NCBI RefSeq assembly: GCF_014640315.1
Contig: NZ_BMGS01000003.1
Coordinates: 124,001-188,000 of the forward strand
Reading direction: 5' to 3'
Origin: Hymenobacter glacieicola
GTDB taxonomy: Bacteria; Bacteroidota; Bacteroidia; Cytophagales; Hymenobacteraceae
Length of the DNA: 64,000 bases
In this document: piece after piece, positions 26,688-38,427 of the stretch
Layout: each line of letters opens with the position of its first letter
Numbering within the stretch: the first letter of the stretch is position 1
The notes under the pieces: model-generated
The model's database searches: none
Told to the model about the DNA's origin: nothing
What the model saw: the letters and a program-made list of their open reading frames with translations, nothing else
Translations under genes and position numbers: made by a program

Positions 26688-27137
26688 TCGGGTCGGAAGT
26701 CAGCCAGTGAAACAGAAGAACGTAGCCTTACTGACGAGCTAGGCCAGCGCAAGGTTTCTACTCAACAATAAAAGCGCCTACTTGGCTTGAAAATCAGGCG
26801 CTTTTCATTCCGGCGGCCCTCAATTCCCGATCCGATGCAGAGAAGCGGCCCCCGTGGCGGCGCCAACCGGTAGTCCGCGGCTGGTTGTTTGCTCCGCTGG
26901 ACTTCGGAGTTCATGTTGTCATTCCGAGCGCAGCGAAGAAGCTGAGTTTACCATGCAACGGCCAGACTCAGCTTCCTCGCTGCGCTCGGAATGACAGGTA
27001 GGTTGCCTGTACAAGCATGATTGGCTCTGGCGCCAAGCCGCGGACTGTAGGTTGGCGCCGCTACGAGGGTCGCTTCTCTACCTCAGGAGGGCTACCGGAA
27101 ACTCCGCTCAACCGCCGCTTTTCCCAATTCATGCTTC
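26688..27137. other. Intergenic region with terminator and nested palindromes
   Basis: About 450 bp with no gene. It contains an intrinsic-type hairpin (26770-26779 with 26796-26805, A-run before and T-run after, readable on either strand) and a 245-bp nested inverted-repeat element at 26837-27081. Confidence 0.6.
26837..27081. repeat. Nested palindromic element (outer 46-bp arms, inner 31-bp arms)
   Basis: Outer arms 26837-26882 and 27036-27081 are imperfect reverse complements (roughly 40 of 46). Inside them, 26917-26947 and 26966-26996 form a second inverted repeat with one mismatch, beginning TGTCATTCCGAGCGCAGCGA. The inner loop contains ACCATGCAACG, which also occurs in the loop of the element at 48657-48754 and, altered, in that at 61331-61415. 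A conserved loop argues for copying of an element rather than independent hairpins. Confidence 0.7.
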
Positions 27138-28124
27138 TTATTGGTCGCTGCTCATTTTGCCGCCCGTCACGTGTACCAGGGAGCCGGTCATGAACGAGCC
27201 ATCCTGGGAGGCCAGCAGCACATAGGCCGGGGCCAGCTCCTCGGGCTGGCCGGGGCGGGCCAGGGCCACCTCGTAGCCGAACTTTTCAATTTCTTCCCGC
27301 GGCATGGTCCCCGGAATATTGGGCGTCCAGACCGGGCCGGGCACCACGCAGTTCACCCGGATTCCTCGCTCGCCGAGGTAGGTAGCCAGGCTTTTGGTGA
27401 GGGCATGAATGGCCGACTTGGTGCAGGCATAGTCTACCAGAATCGGGATGCCCGTCAGGCCCACAATGCTGCCCGTGTTAATGATGCAGTCGTCTTGCTG
27501 CAGGTGCGGAATAGCGGCCTGCGCCAGCCAGATGTAGCCCAGGATATTGGTATCGAAAGTGCGCCGAATCTGCTCTTCGGAAATGTCCTCGAACTTTTCG
27601 GCGCTCATCTGAAAGGCCGCATTATTGACCAAGATGTTGAGGCCGCCCAACTCCTTGCGGGTCAGGCGCACGGCTTGCTTGCACTGTTCCGGGTCGCGCA
27701 CGTCCAGTTGGAGCAGCAGGCAGCGGCGGTTTTGGGCTTCCACGAGGCGCTTGGTTTCCTCGGCATCCACGGTGTTTTCGTTGTAGAGCACCGCCACGTG
27801 GGCGCCCTCCATGGCAAAGGCCACAGCCACGGCCCGCCCGATGCCGGAGTCGGCCCCGGTCACCAGCGCAATTTTGTTCTGCAGCTTGCCCGCGGCCCGG
27901 TACGTGGAGAAATCCATGGCCGGCTGCAGCTTCATATCGGCTTGCCGGGCCGGGTAGGGCAGCTTCTGCGCGTGCTCTTTCATTTCCTTGGCCGTCGGCC
28001 GCTTTACGGGCTTGGGCGCCTCGGTGGCAGCCGCTGCTTTCTTGGCAGCCGGGGTAGCCGCCAGTTTTTCAGCGGGAGTTTTCTGGGAAGCAGGGGTAGC
28101 AGCAGAAGCTTTCTTGGCAGCCAT
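27138..28124 (-). CDS. SDR family oxidoreductase with Lys/Ala-rich N-terminal tail
   Basis: 328 residues. The core is a classical short-chain dehydrogenase/reductase: cofactor motif TGADSGIGRAVA, structural NNAAF, catalytic Ser in NTGSIVGLTG, and YxxxK as YACTK. It belongs to the longer stress-related branch typified by Bacillus YhdF/YdaD, judged from the DMKLQP...YRAAGKLQNKIALVTG region. The first 50 residues are unusual: repeats rich in Ala, Lys, Pro and Thr (AAKKA, PAAKKAAAA) resembling a histone H1-like tail. Such tails may bind DNA or act as linkers; neither is shown. Substrate unknown. Monocistronic; nested palindromes lie beyond its stop. Confidence 0.9.
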   Translation of the reverse strand: MAAKKASAATPASQKTPAEKLAATPAAKKAAAATEAPKPVKRPTAKEMKEHAQKLPYPARQADMKLQPAMDFSTYRAAGKLQNKIALVTGADSGIGRAVAVAFAMEGAHVAVLYNENTVDAEETKRLVEAQNRRCLLLQLDVRDPEQCKQAVRLTRKELGGLNILVNNAAFQMSAEKFEDISEEQIRRTFDTNILGYIWLAQAAIPHLQQDDCIINTGSIVGLTGIPILVDYACTKSAIHALTKSLATYLGERGIRVNCVVPGPVWTPNIPGTMPREEIEKFGYEVALARPGQPEELAPAYVLLASQDGSFMTGSLVHVTGGKMSSDQ

Positions 28125-28251
28125 GGGGTCGTATGCTTATGGTTGAGTTGGTTGCTTACGCAGATTCCGACCTCAACAGCTAACCCCTCCCCCAGCCCTT
28201 CTCCTCAGGTAGAAAGAAAGGAGGCCGGGGATGAGGTTAGGCCAGAACATA

Positions 28252-28287
28252 AAAAACCCGCTCTGGCTTATGCCAGAGCGGGTTTTT
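28252..28287 (-). terminator. Intrinsic terminator of the alkene reductase gene
   Basis: A perfect 16-bp stem (28252-28267 with 28272-28287) with a 4-nt loop and T run, 25 bp past the stop of the gene at 28312. A-rich and T-rich ends make it usable on both strands. Confidence 0.85.
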
Positions 28288-28311
28288 CGGAAACGGACTG
28301 ACGTATGCCCG

Positions 28312-29448
28312 TTAGTTGTTCTGGTAGTCAACGGGCTCTTTCACGTCCGCGCCCTGGTCTTGCAGGGAGGGGTAGTCGATGTAGCCTTTGTCGCCGGGCA
28401 CGTAGAACGTGCTGGGGTCGGGGGTGTTGAGGGCCGCCCCGATGCGGAAGCGCTCCACCAGGTCGGGGTTGGCAATGAAGGGCACGCCGAAGGCAATCAG
28501 GTCGGCTTCGTTGTTGGCCAGGGCCTTATCGGCGGTTTCGTGGGTGTAGCCCCCGTTCAAAATGAACGTGCCCTTGAAGATGTTGCGCAGGTGCGCGGCA
28601 ACAGCCGGCACGCCGGGCTTGGCGGCCATCGGGTGGCCGGGCAGGGCCTCAATTACGTGCAGGTAGGCCAGGTTGAACTGATTGAGCTGCTCGGTTACGT
28701 AGCTGAAGGTGCGTACCGGGTCTGAATCGTGGATGCTGGCGCTGCCCTGGGGCGAGAGGCGGATGCCCACCCGGTCGGCGCCGAGCTCGTCCACCACCGC
28801 CCGCACTACCTCCAGCACGAAGCGGGTACGGTTTTCCAGGCTGCCGCCGTACTCGTCGGTGCGCTGGTTGGAGCCGTCCTGAATAAACTGGTCGAGCAGG
28901 TAGCCGTTGGCCCCGTGGATTTCGGCCCCATCAAAACCAGCCAGCTTGGCGTTGCGGGCGGCCTGGCGGAACTGGTCGACTACCCCGGCAATTTCGCTCA
29001 GCTCCAGGGCGCGCGGCGTGGGCACGTCCTCAAAGCCTTGGCCCGTAAAGGCCTTGGCGCCTTCCGGCTTGATGGCCGAGGGAGCAACCGGCAGCTCACC
29101 GTTGTGGAAGAAGGGGTGCGACACGCGGCCTACGTGCCAGAGCTGGATGTAAATGCGGCCCCCTGCGGCGTGCACCGCGTCGGTTACTTTCTTCCAGCCG
29201 GCTACCTGCTCCTGGGAATAAATGCCGGGCGTGTTGATGTAGCCCACGCCCTGGGGCGACACCTGCGAGCCTTCCGAGATGATAAGGCCGGCCGTAGCCC
29301 GCTGCACGTAGTATTTCACTACCGAGTCGGTGGGCACGTTGCCGTCGTTGGTGGCCCGGCTGCGCGTCATGGGCGCCATGGCAAAGCGGTTGGGCAGGGA
29401 AAGCGCGCCCACTTGCACGGGCGTGAACAGATTGGGGGTTTGGCTCAT
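28312..29448 (-). CDS. Old Yellow Enzyme family alkene reductase (NemA-like)
   Basis: A 378-residue FMN enzyme that reduces activated C=C bonds of enals, enones, maleimides or nitro-compounds using NAD(P)H. Family blocks: LSLPNRFAMAPMTRSRAT at the N-terminus, QLWHVGRVSHP with FMN contacts, the HGANGYLLDQF block with the proton-relay region, and SNQRTDEYGGSLENRTRF. The start at 29448 is at the conserved N-terminus (MSQTPNLFTPVQVG); the frame stays open for 103 more codons through repeat-rich leader DNA, which is not coding-like. Probably an electrophile or xenobiotic stress enzyme; no regulator lies next to it. Confidence 0.94.
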   Translation of the reverse strand: MSQTPNLFTPVQVGALSLPNRFAMAPMTRSRATNDGNVPTDSVVKYYVQRATAGLIISEGSQVSPQGVGYINTPGIYSQEQVAGWKKVTDAVHAAGGRIYIQLWHVGRVSHPFFHNGELPVAPSAIKPEGAKAFTGQGFEDVPTPRALELSEIAGVVDQFRQAARNAKLAGFDGAEIHGANGYLLDQFIQDGSNQRTDEYGGSLENRTRFVLEVVRAVVDELGADRVGIRLSPQGSASIHDSDPVRTFSYVTEQLNQFNLAYLHVIEALPGHPMAAKPGVPAVAAHLRNIFKGTFILNGGYTHETADKALANNEADLIAFGVPFIANPDLVERFRIGAALNTPDPSTFYVPGDKGYIDYPSLQDQGADVKEPVDYQNN

Positions 29449-29842
29449 GATGAAGTCGCTGTATAAGAAACAGGGATGTACCGTTTCAGCACCCATCAAC
29501 TGATGTCTATACACTAATGTTTTCAGTTTGCTGCCGAAAAGCAAAACTGTCCTTCCGAGCGGCGCGAGGGAAGATAGGTGGCTGGCGAGAGAAGGGAACG
29601 TCATGCTGGCAACCCAGACCAGCGGCACCCCCGCTCCGCAGAGTGAACAGCAAACGAAGAGAACGTCATGCCGAGCCGCAGCCGAAGTATCTCGCGGACT
29701 GAAGTTGCGCTGGCAACCCACCGATTCGAGTGAGATGCTTCGCCTCCGGCTCTGCATGACGCTGTTTTTAGGTATAGATGAGTAGCAAAACGGCTGCTGT
29801 TCACCGACCCAGCGAGAAATAGTTATGATATACAGGCTCTGT
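29449..29842. other. Intergenic region with GTCAT-type palindromes
   Basis: About 394 bp with no gene. It contains a degraded GTCAT-family arm (about 29548-29575) and an inverted repeat at 29664-29693/29732-29761 with about 26 of 30 matches. The alkene-reductase promoter should lie at the left end. Confidence 0.5.
29664..29761. repeat. GTCAT-family palindrome
   Basis: Arms 29664-29693 and 29732-29761 begin CGTCATGC and end in ATCTC; four mismatches in 30. Same family as the elements at 26917, 48657, 51143, 52957 and 61331. Confidence 0.6.
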
Positions 29843-30982
29843 CTACTGCACCACTACCTCCACCCGCCGGTTGCGGGGGCGCTGCTGCGGGTCGCGGTTA
29901 TCGGCTATCGGCTTGGTGCTGCCGTAGCCGTGAGCCGTAAGCCGCACTGAATCAATACCCTGCTGCACCAGGTACTGCCGCACCACCCGGGCGCGCTGCT
30001 CGGAGAGGCGCAGGTTCAGGGCGGCTTCGCCGACGTTATCGGTGTGGCCGGCTATTTCCAGCCGCATGGCGGGCTGCTCGCGCAGGGTACGGGCCAGAGC
30101 GTTAAGAATAGGGCGCGAGCTGGGCAGGAGCGCCGCCGTGCTCTGGGTGAAGTAGAGGTTGGGCAGCGTGACGGCCGCGCCTTTGCTGAGCGCCGTTAAG
30201 TCAGGCAGCTCGGCGGGTAGGGTATCGGCGTGAACTGGGGCGGCTTTGGCGGGAACTGCGTTGGTTGCTGCCGGTACCAGGGCTGGCCGGGGTTTGGCAG
30301 CTACCACGGGCGCGGGGCTGGTAGGCGGCCGAACCGGCTGCTTGGGCCTACCGGGAGCCGGGGGCGGTGCCGCCGCAACCGGAGCCGCTGCTGCCTTGGG
30401 CTTGGGTGGGGTAGCCTCTACCAACAGTAAAACAGTGGCGGGCAAGGTGGAGTACAGATTTGCCGTTGGAATGGGTACCGGGTCGGTGAACGTGTTCAGG
30501 TCGGGCAGTTGCCAGGCCAGCAGCGCCCGCGAATCCCGGTCGCTCTGGTAGTATTCCACTCGGAGGGCATAATAGCCGCCGGCCTTCATCTTCAGATGGG
30601 TAGTGGAGCGGGTTACCGGCTGATCGTGCCAGGAATCCAGCACTTTCTTCCCACCAATCCACACGCGCATGCCGTCGTCGGTGGCAATCTGGAAGGTGTA
30701 CACTCCCGTCACGGGTGCGTACACGTGGCCCGCCCAGCGCACCGAAAAATACTCCCCCGGCACCCCCGGCCCCGGCGACACAAAATGGCTACCACCGGGG
30801 CCAACGGTCCAGTTGAAGTCGATGGCCCCGTCAGTGCGCGTGAGCACCAGCTTCTCGAACTGCTTGCCCGCGTAGTACTGTCCGCGCAGGCCCGTGCCGG
30901 TTTGGTGTTGGGCCCAAGCTAGGCCCGTGCCCAGGCAAAAACAGCCCGTTAGGAGTTTTCGAAGCAGACAGGAGGATAGCAT
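29843..30982 (-). CDS. PA14 domain - OmpA family outer-membrane protein
   Basis: 379 residues. After a signal peptide (ending AWAQ), the first ~150 residues form a PA14-like carbohydrate-binding beta domain (GLRGQYYAGKQFEKLVLTRT, then FSVRWAGHVYAPVTGVYTFQ with IATDDGMRVWIGGKKVLDSW). A Pro/Ala-rich linker of about 80 residues follows. The last ~110 residues are an OmpA-like peptidoglycan-binding domain (LYFTQSTAALLPSSRPIL, EIAGHTDNVG, NLRLSEQRARVVRQYL, RRVEVVV). The protein would tether a sugar-binding module to the cell wall from the periplasmic side or outer membrane. The start at 30982 opens on the signal peptide. Confidence 0.9.
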   Translation of the reverse strand: MLSSCLLRKLLTGCFCLGTGLAWAQHQTGTGLRGQYYAGKQFEKLVLTRTDGAIDFNWTVGPGGSHFVSPGPGVPGEYFSVRWAGHVYAPVTGVYTFQIATDDGMRVWIGGKKVLDSWHDQPVTRSTTHLKMKAGGYYALRVEYYQSDRDSRALLAWQLPDLNTFTDPVPIPTANLYSTLPATVLLLVEATPPKPKAAAAPVAAAPPPAPGRPKQPVRPPTSPAPVVAAKPRPALVPAATNAVPAKAAPVHADTLPAELPDLTALSKGAAVTLPNLYFTQSTAALLPSSRPILNALARTLREQPAMRLEIAGHTDNVGEAALNLRLSEQRARVVRQYLVQQGIDSVRLTAHGYGSTKPIADNRDPQQRPRNRRVEVVVQ

Positions 30983-31286
30983 AGTAGTAGACGGATAAGG
31001 TATTGACCGCAAGATGAACAGCCGGCCAGACTGCGCAACTATTATTCAGCGAGCAGGCTCGCTCTACTCAACGAAGCAATTCGCTACGCCTATATACTGG
31101 GCCGGAAGAAGAACCCCGCCGCCCGCCAGGCGCCGCCCCGGCCAGGCACCCCGAGGGGCGGCGGTGGTACTTCCGAGCAGCATATGCATGCAAGATATTT
31201 CGCGAGGCCCCGCACGACGGACGGGCAGGCGGGCATTGCTTCCGCCCCCAAATCTGGGAGCCGGGCCCCTACCCTAGCCTCCCAGA

Positions 31287-31317
31287 TTGAAAGTTGAAGA
31301 TTCCTGCCGTATCTTCG
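31287..31317 (+). promoter_or_regulatory. Candidate promoter upstream of the SAM riboswitch
   Basis: TATCTTCG at 31310-31317 is one mismatch from the Bacteroidota -7 element TAnnTTTG, with TTGA at 31287-31290 about 20 bp upstream as the -33 element. Transcription would start just before the riboswitch P1 stem at about 31328. Positional inference only. Confidence 0.45.
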
Positions 31318-31324
31318 CCTTGTT

Positions 31325-31475
31325 ACTTATCCAGAAAGACCGAGGGATTGGGCCCGACGACGTCTTAGCAACCTGAAATAAAACAAGGTGCTAATTCCCT
31401 TTCCAGGCCGTTTGGGCGGTTTGGAAGAAGATAAGAACAAGGCGCGCATTTCTGCACGGCTCTCTCTGGATAGGC
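31325..31475 (+). promoter_or_regulatory. SAM-I (S-box) riboswitch
   Basis: The stretch has the conserved blocks of the S-box aptamer in order: P1 left strand TATCCAGA (31328-31335), AGACCGAGGGATTGGGCCCGA-like core at 31337-31357, the GTCTTAGCAACC block (31362-31373), AAGGTGCTAATTCC (31385-31398), a P4 stem closed by TCC...GGA, and the P1 right strand TCTGGATA (31465-31472). It lies 35 bp before metH. S-adenosylmethionine binding is expected to lower expression of metH and any co-transcribed genes, consistent with methionine resynthesis. The J/P4 part is longer than the shortest S-boxes. Confidence 0.9.
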
Positions 31476-31509
31476 ACTTTTTCGCTGCCGATTTACTTGA
31501 AGAGCCGAT

Positions 31510-35223
<3,714 letters not shown>

Positions 35224-35225
35224 GC

Positions 35226-35385
35226 GCCTCACCCCCTAGCCCCCTCTCCGGAAGAGAGGGGAACTAACTTCTAGTTTCTAGTACTAAAAATTCAATTATA
35301 TGAGTCAGGAAGCTGATTCTAAGCAGAATCTAAAATTAGAAGTTAGTCCCCCCTCTCTTCCGGAGAGGGGGCTAGGGGGTGAGGC
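35226..35385. repeat. 48-nt inverted repeat straddling the DUF559 start codon
   Basis: Arms 35226-35273 and 35337-35385 around a 63-nt AT-rich spacer that holds the DUF559 ATG (35300). The right arm is translated as residues 13-29 of the protein (core SPPSLPERGLGGEA). A related single copy in the orientation of the right arm is at 35805-35846. Confidence 0.8.
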
Positions 35386-35770
35386 AACCCATAAGCCAAT
35401 CGAAGCCCGCTTAACTGCTGATAAATCGAAGTGGTACGGCCACCTGAAAAACTTCAGCGCCGAAATGCGCCGGCACTCGACCGAAGCGGAAGATAAGCTC
35501 TGGCAAGCGCTGCGTAACCGCCAACTCGCCGGTATCAAGTTCCGCCGCCAGCACAGCATTGACCGCTACATCGTTGACTTTGTGTGCCTTAAGCATAAAC
35601 TAATTATAGAAGTAGACGGAGAAATCCACAACCAGCCCGATCAGCAGGACTACGATGCAGGCCGCTCCGCTTTACTCCAGGAACTCGGCTACCGAATTCT
35701 ACGCTTCTCCAACGACCAAGTACTCCATGAACTAGATCAGGTAGTAGTAACTATCAAATCTGCTTTGTAA
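35300..35770 (+). CDS. DUF559 domain protein, Vsr-like endonuclease fold
   Basis: 156 residues. The C-terminal 110 residues are a DUF559 domain, a PD-(D/E)XK-type fold related to the very-short-patch repair endonuclease. Visible family residues: Glu in STEAEDKLWQALRNRQLAG, FRRQHSIDRYIVDFVC with the Asp, and LIIEVDGEIH with the Glu/Asp pair, followed by GYRILRFSNDQV. Residues 13-29 are encoded by the arm of an inverted repeat rather than by the domain, so the N-terminus is repeat-derived. No methyltransferase is nearby, so it is not an obvious restriction system. It lies between metH and metF in the same direction and should be transcribed under the SAM riboswitch. Its biological role is unknown; a role in the spread of its own repeats is possible but untested. 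Confidence 0.85.
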   Translation: MSQEADSKQNLKLEVSPPSLPERGLGGEATHKPIEARLTADKSKWYGHLKNFSAEMRRHSTEAEDKLWQALRNRQLAGIKFRRQHSIDRYIVDFVCLKHKLIIEVDGEIHNQPDQQDYDAGRSALLQELGYRILRFSNDQVLHELDQVVVTIKSAL

Positions 35771-35879
35771 TCACCCACGGTTCCCCTCCCCAAAAGTCGC
35801 CAGGCTCCCCCTCTCCTTTTCCGGAGAGTGGGCCAGGGGGTGAGGCGCCCACCAGAACGAGCCGGGACCACCAACTCCT

Positions 35880-36836
35880 ATGAAAGTAACCGAACACCTA
35901 ACCCGCGCCGACGGCAAGACGCTGTTCTCCTTCGAGGTGCTACCCCCCAAAAAGGGCGAGAACATCCAGAACCTATTCTCGAATATTGAGCCCCTGATGG
36001 AGTTCAAGCCGCCGTTTATCGACGTGACCTACCACCGCGAGGAATACGTGTACCGCCAGCACCCCAACGGGTTTCTGGAGAAGAAAACCGTGCGCAAACG
36101 GCCCGGCACGGTGGGCATTTGTGCCGCCATCAAAAACCGCTTCGATGTGGACACCGTGCCCCACCTCATCTGCGGGGGCTTCTCGAAGGAAGAAACCGAA
36201 AACGCCCTTATCGACCTGCACTTCCTCGGCATTGATAACGTGCTGGCTTTGCGCGGCGACCCCATCAAATCGGAAGGCCACTTCAAGCCCGACCCCGATG
36301 GGCACGCCTACGCCGCCGACCTGATTGGACAGGTGGCCAACCTCAACAAGGGCGAGTATCTGGATGAGGAGCAGGACGATACCTGGGCTACCGACTTCTG
36401 CATTGGCACGGCCGGCTACCCCGAGAAGCACTTCGAGTCGCCGAACTACGGGGCCGACTTGCGCTACCTCAAGCACAAAGTGGACCGCGGGGCCGACTAC
36501 ATCGTGACCCAGATGTTCTTCGACAACGAGCAGTTTTTCAACTTCGAGAAGCGCTGCCGGGAGGCGGGCATTACCGTGCCCATCATCCCCGGCCTCAAGC
36601 CCCTGACCACCAAAAGCCAGCTCACGATGCTACCCCGGGCCTTCTACCTCAACATCCCGGAGGAGCTGGCCGACGCCGTGCATCACTGCGCGGATAACGC
36701 GGCGGCCCGCGAAATCGGGATTGAGTGGTGCATCAACCAAAGCAAGGAGCTGATGGCCCACGGCGTGCCCTGCCTGCACTACTACAGCATGGGCAAGTCG
36801 GAGAGCATCCGGCAGGTAGCGGCGGCCCTATTTTAA
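35880..36836 (+). CDS. metF: Methylenetetrahydrofolate reductase
   Basis: A 318-residue TIM-barrel flavoenzyme reducing 5,10-methylenetetrahydrofolate to 5-methyltetrahydrofolate, the methyl donor for MetH. Family blocks: FSFEVLPPKKGENIQ with the catalytic Glu, DVTYHREEYVYR, LALRGDPIKSEGHF (FAD/folate region), GTAGYPEKHFESPN, and DYIVTQMFFDNEQFFNF. It follows metH on the same strand, separated by the DUF559 unit, and the whole set is probably controlled by the upstream SAM-I riboswitch. The ATG at 35880 starts at the usual N-terminus. A 42-bp hairpin containing the GTGA repeat follows the stop. Confidence 0.97.
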   Translation: MKVTEHLTRADGKTLFSFEVLPPKKGENIQNLFSNIEPLMEFKPPFIDVTYHREEYVYRQHPNGFLEKKTVRKRPGTVGICAAIKNRFDVDTVPHLICGGFSKEETENALIDLHFLGIDNVLALRGDPIKSEGHFKPDPDGHAYAADLIGQVANLNKGEYLDEEQDDTWATDFCIGTAGYPEKHFESPNYGADLRYLKHKVDRGADYIVTQMFFDNEQFFNFEKRCREAGITVPIIPGLKPLTTKSQLTMLPRAFYLNIPEELADAVHHCADNAAAREIGIEWCINQSKELMAHGVPCLHYYSMGKSESIRQVAAALF

Positions 36837-36841
36837 ATAGT

Positions 36842-36941
36842 GGGATGGTGAAATAGTGAACTGGTGAGTGTAATGTCCTAACGTTCTTGTAATACGGACC
36901 GTTAGAACATTACACTCACCAGTTCACTATTTCACCATCCC
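36842..36941. terminator. Long hairpin with GTGA three-frame stop repeat after metF
   Basis: 36842-36876 pairs perfectly with 36907-36941; after one mismatch the stem continues with 36878-36883/36900-36905, giving about 42 bp. The left arm places TGA at 36849, 36857 and 36865, one in each frame, a few codons past the metF stop. The right arm ends five bases before the TTG start of the next gene, so folding could also mask that start. Confidence 0.75.
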
Positions 36942-36946
36942 TCCGC

Positions 36947-37417
36947 TTGGACACCCTCGACGACCTGTTTGCGCGCCTGCGGGAAGCCACCACTCCGGCC
37001 GAAATTGAGGCCTTGCAGGATGGCATCTGGCACATCTGGCTGACGGCCAGCCACCCCGTGCTCGATAAGCATTTGGAGGCGGGCATGCGGGCCTTGGCCG
37101 CTGGCAACTATACCCTGGCCATCGAGGAGTTTACCCACTTAACGGAAGCCAGCCCCGACTACGCCGAGGGATGGAACAAGCGGGCCACAGCTTATTACAT
37201 GCGGGGCGAATACAACGCCTCCCTACGCGACGTGCGCGAAACCCTGCGCCGAGAGCCCCGCCATTTCGGGGCGTTATCGGGCTGGGCGACCATGCTCCGG
37301 ATGCTCGGCGACGACCGGGGCGCCCTGCGCGTGCTGATTCGGCTAGAGAAAATTTGTCCGGCTTGGCCGGGCCTGCAGAGCCAGCTGCGCGACCTGCGTG
37401 ACCGGTTGGAGGAGTAA
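36947..37417 (+). CDS. Tetratricopeptide-repeat protein
   Basis: 156 residues with at least two TPR units (about 45-78 and 79-112: AGMRALAAGNYTLAIEEFTH, then AEGWNKRATAYYMRGEYNAS) and a third weaker one to the end. There is no signal peptide, so it is probably a cytoplasmic protein-protein interaction module. The start is a TTG: no ATG or GTG is available upstream in frame before a stop at 36890, and internal starts would remove conserved N-terminal helix. The TTG abuts the right arm of the long metF hairpin. Partner unknown. Confidence 0.82.
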   Translation: MDTLDDLFARLREATTPAEIEALQDGIWHIWLTASHPVLDKHLEAGMRALAAGNYTLAIEEFTHLTEASPDYAEGWNKRATAYYMRGEYNASLRDVRETLRREPRHFGALSGWATMLRMLGDDRGALRVLIRLEKICPAWPGLQSQLRDLRDRLEE

Positions 37418-37726
37418 ATTTGCTAAGCAGCTGAGCCTGACAGCACTTCCTTATTCTTGACTTGCTGAACTAGGAGGAAATTTGTAAATTTCCCGGACTA
37501 GGCAATACGTACGGCAACTCCCCCCAGCCGCGTATAGCCGCGCTAGGCTGTGTTGGCCCGGCGTTGTTGGTCCCACCCTTCAATTTCACTCCTGCGGCTC
37601 CTGGGAGCTGTATAGCATTTAACTAAGACTTATTTTTCATCATTACCCGTCGTCTGCTGGTTTTTCCAGGGGCGGCTGGGTTTTGCTGCGCGCTCATTCC
37701 CCATTTCCCACCCCCATTTCTCTTCT
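37418..37726. other. Intergenic region
   Basis: About 309 bp. It contains an 18-bp AT-rich palindrome GGAAATTTGTAAATTTCC at 37476-37493, close after the TPR gene, and an AT-rich patch at about 37615-37645 that may hold the promoter of the TonB_C gene. No ORF of note. Confidence 0.45.
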
Positions 37727-38296
37727 ATGAAACAACTCTTACTCTCTTGCCTGCTGCTGGCCTCCGCGGCGGCATCAGCCCAGAAAATGCGCAAGTCCGA
37801 ACTAGAAAGCGGGCTGCTGGAGAAAGGGCAGAAAGTTGGCGTTTGGGAGTACTACGCCTACACCCGCGACGGGAGCCAGGTAGTAACCCAGAAGTACGAC
37901 CACACCGCCAAGAAGCTGGTGTTTAACCGCCCCTTCGATGATGTGCCCTACCCCGTGCAAACTGCGGCGGGCGAATGGACGCGCCAACGTGTAACTCACC
38001 CCGTCTTTTTTATCGGGGGCGACGCAGCCTTGGCTACGTACATGACCAAACTAAACTACCCGGTAGCGGCGCAGAGCAAGAATGTGCAGGGCCGGGTGCT
38101 GGTCTCATTCGTGGTCGACACCCTGGGCCAAGCCTCCAACCACCAGGTGCTGCTAGGCATTGGCTCCGGTTGCGACGAAGAGGCCCTGCGGGTAGCCCGC
38201 AGCATTCCGGCCCAGTGGATTCCGGCCCGCATTGGCAGCCACGCCGTGGTTTCTAAGTACGAAATGCCTTTCACGTTCCGGATGCGCCCCCAGTAG
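37727..38296 (+). CDS. Secreted protein with TonB C-terminal domain
   Basis: 189 residues. A signal peptide (about 1-18, ending ASAQ) is followed by a short MORN-like stretch (KGQKVGVWEYYAYTRDGSQ) and a C-terminal TonB_C domain (GRVLVSFVVDTLGQASNHQ, then CDEEALRVARSIPAQWIPA and VSKYEMPFTFRM). It lacks the N-terminal membrane anchor and Pro-rich spacer of a working TonB, so it is not an ordinary energy transducer; more likely it is a periplasmic protein using the domain for binding outer-membrane receptors or another role. Such proteins are frequent in Bacteroidota. A 12-bp hairpin (38338-38349 with 38355-38366) follows the stop. Confidence 0.87.
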   Translation: MKQLLLSCLLLASAAASAQKMRKSELESGLLEKGQKVGVWEYYAYTRDGSQVVTQKYDHTAKKLVFNRPFDDVPYPVQTAAGEWTRQRVTHPVFFIGGDAALATYMTKLNYPVAAQSKNVQGRVLVSFVVDTLGQASNHQVLLGIGSGCDEEALRVARSIPAQWIPARIGSHAVVSKYEMPFTFRMRPQ

Positions 38297-38337
38297 CGCT
38301 TGCCAGGAGTTTTCAGCTACTACGCTACCCCACAAAT

Positions 38338-38366
38338 GCAGCCCGCTTCGTAAAGAAGTGGGCTGC
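38338..38366 (+). terminator. Hairpin after the TonB_C gene
   Basis: A 12-bp stem with one G-T pair and a 5-nt loop, 41 bp past the stop. There is no T run, so termination is only probable. Confidence 0.5.
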
Positions 38367-38427
38367 GTTGCGTATAGAGCCCAGCCTGCTTTTGTTCTCC
38401 CATTCCAACAATCAATACCTTGCCGCT

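Noticed and set aside
26917..26996. The GTCAT palindromes as CRISPR repeats
   Set aside because: They are single inverted repeats far apart, not regular direct repeats with spacers, and no cas gene is present.
35300..35770. DUF559 gene as part of a restriction-modification or defence system
   Set aside because: No methyltransferase, helicase or other defence gene is adjacent; both neighbours are methionine-cycle genes.
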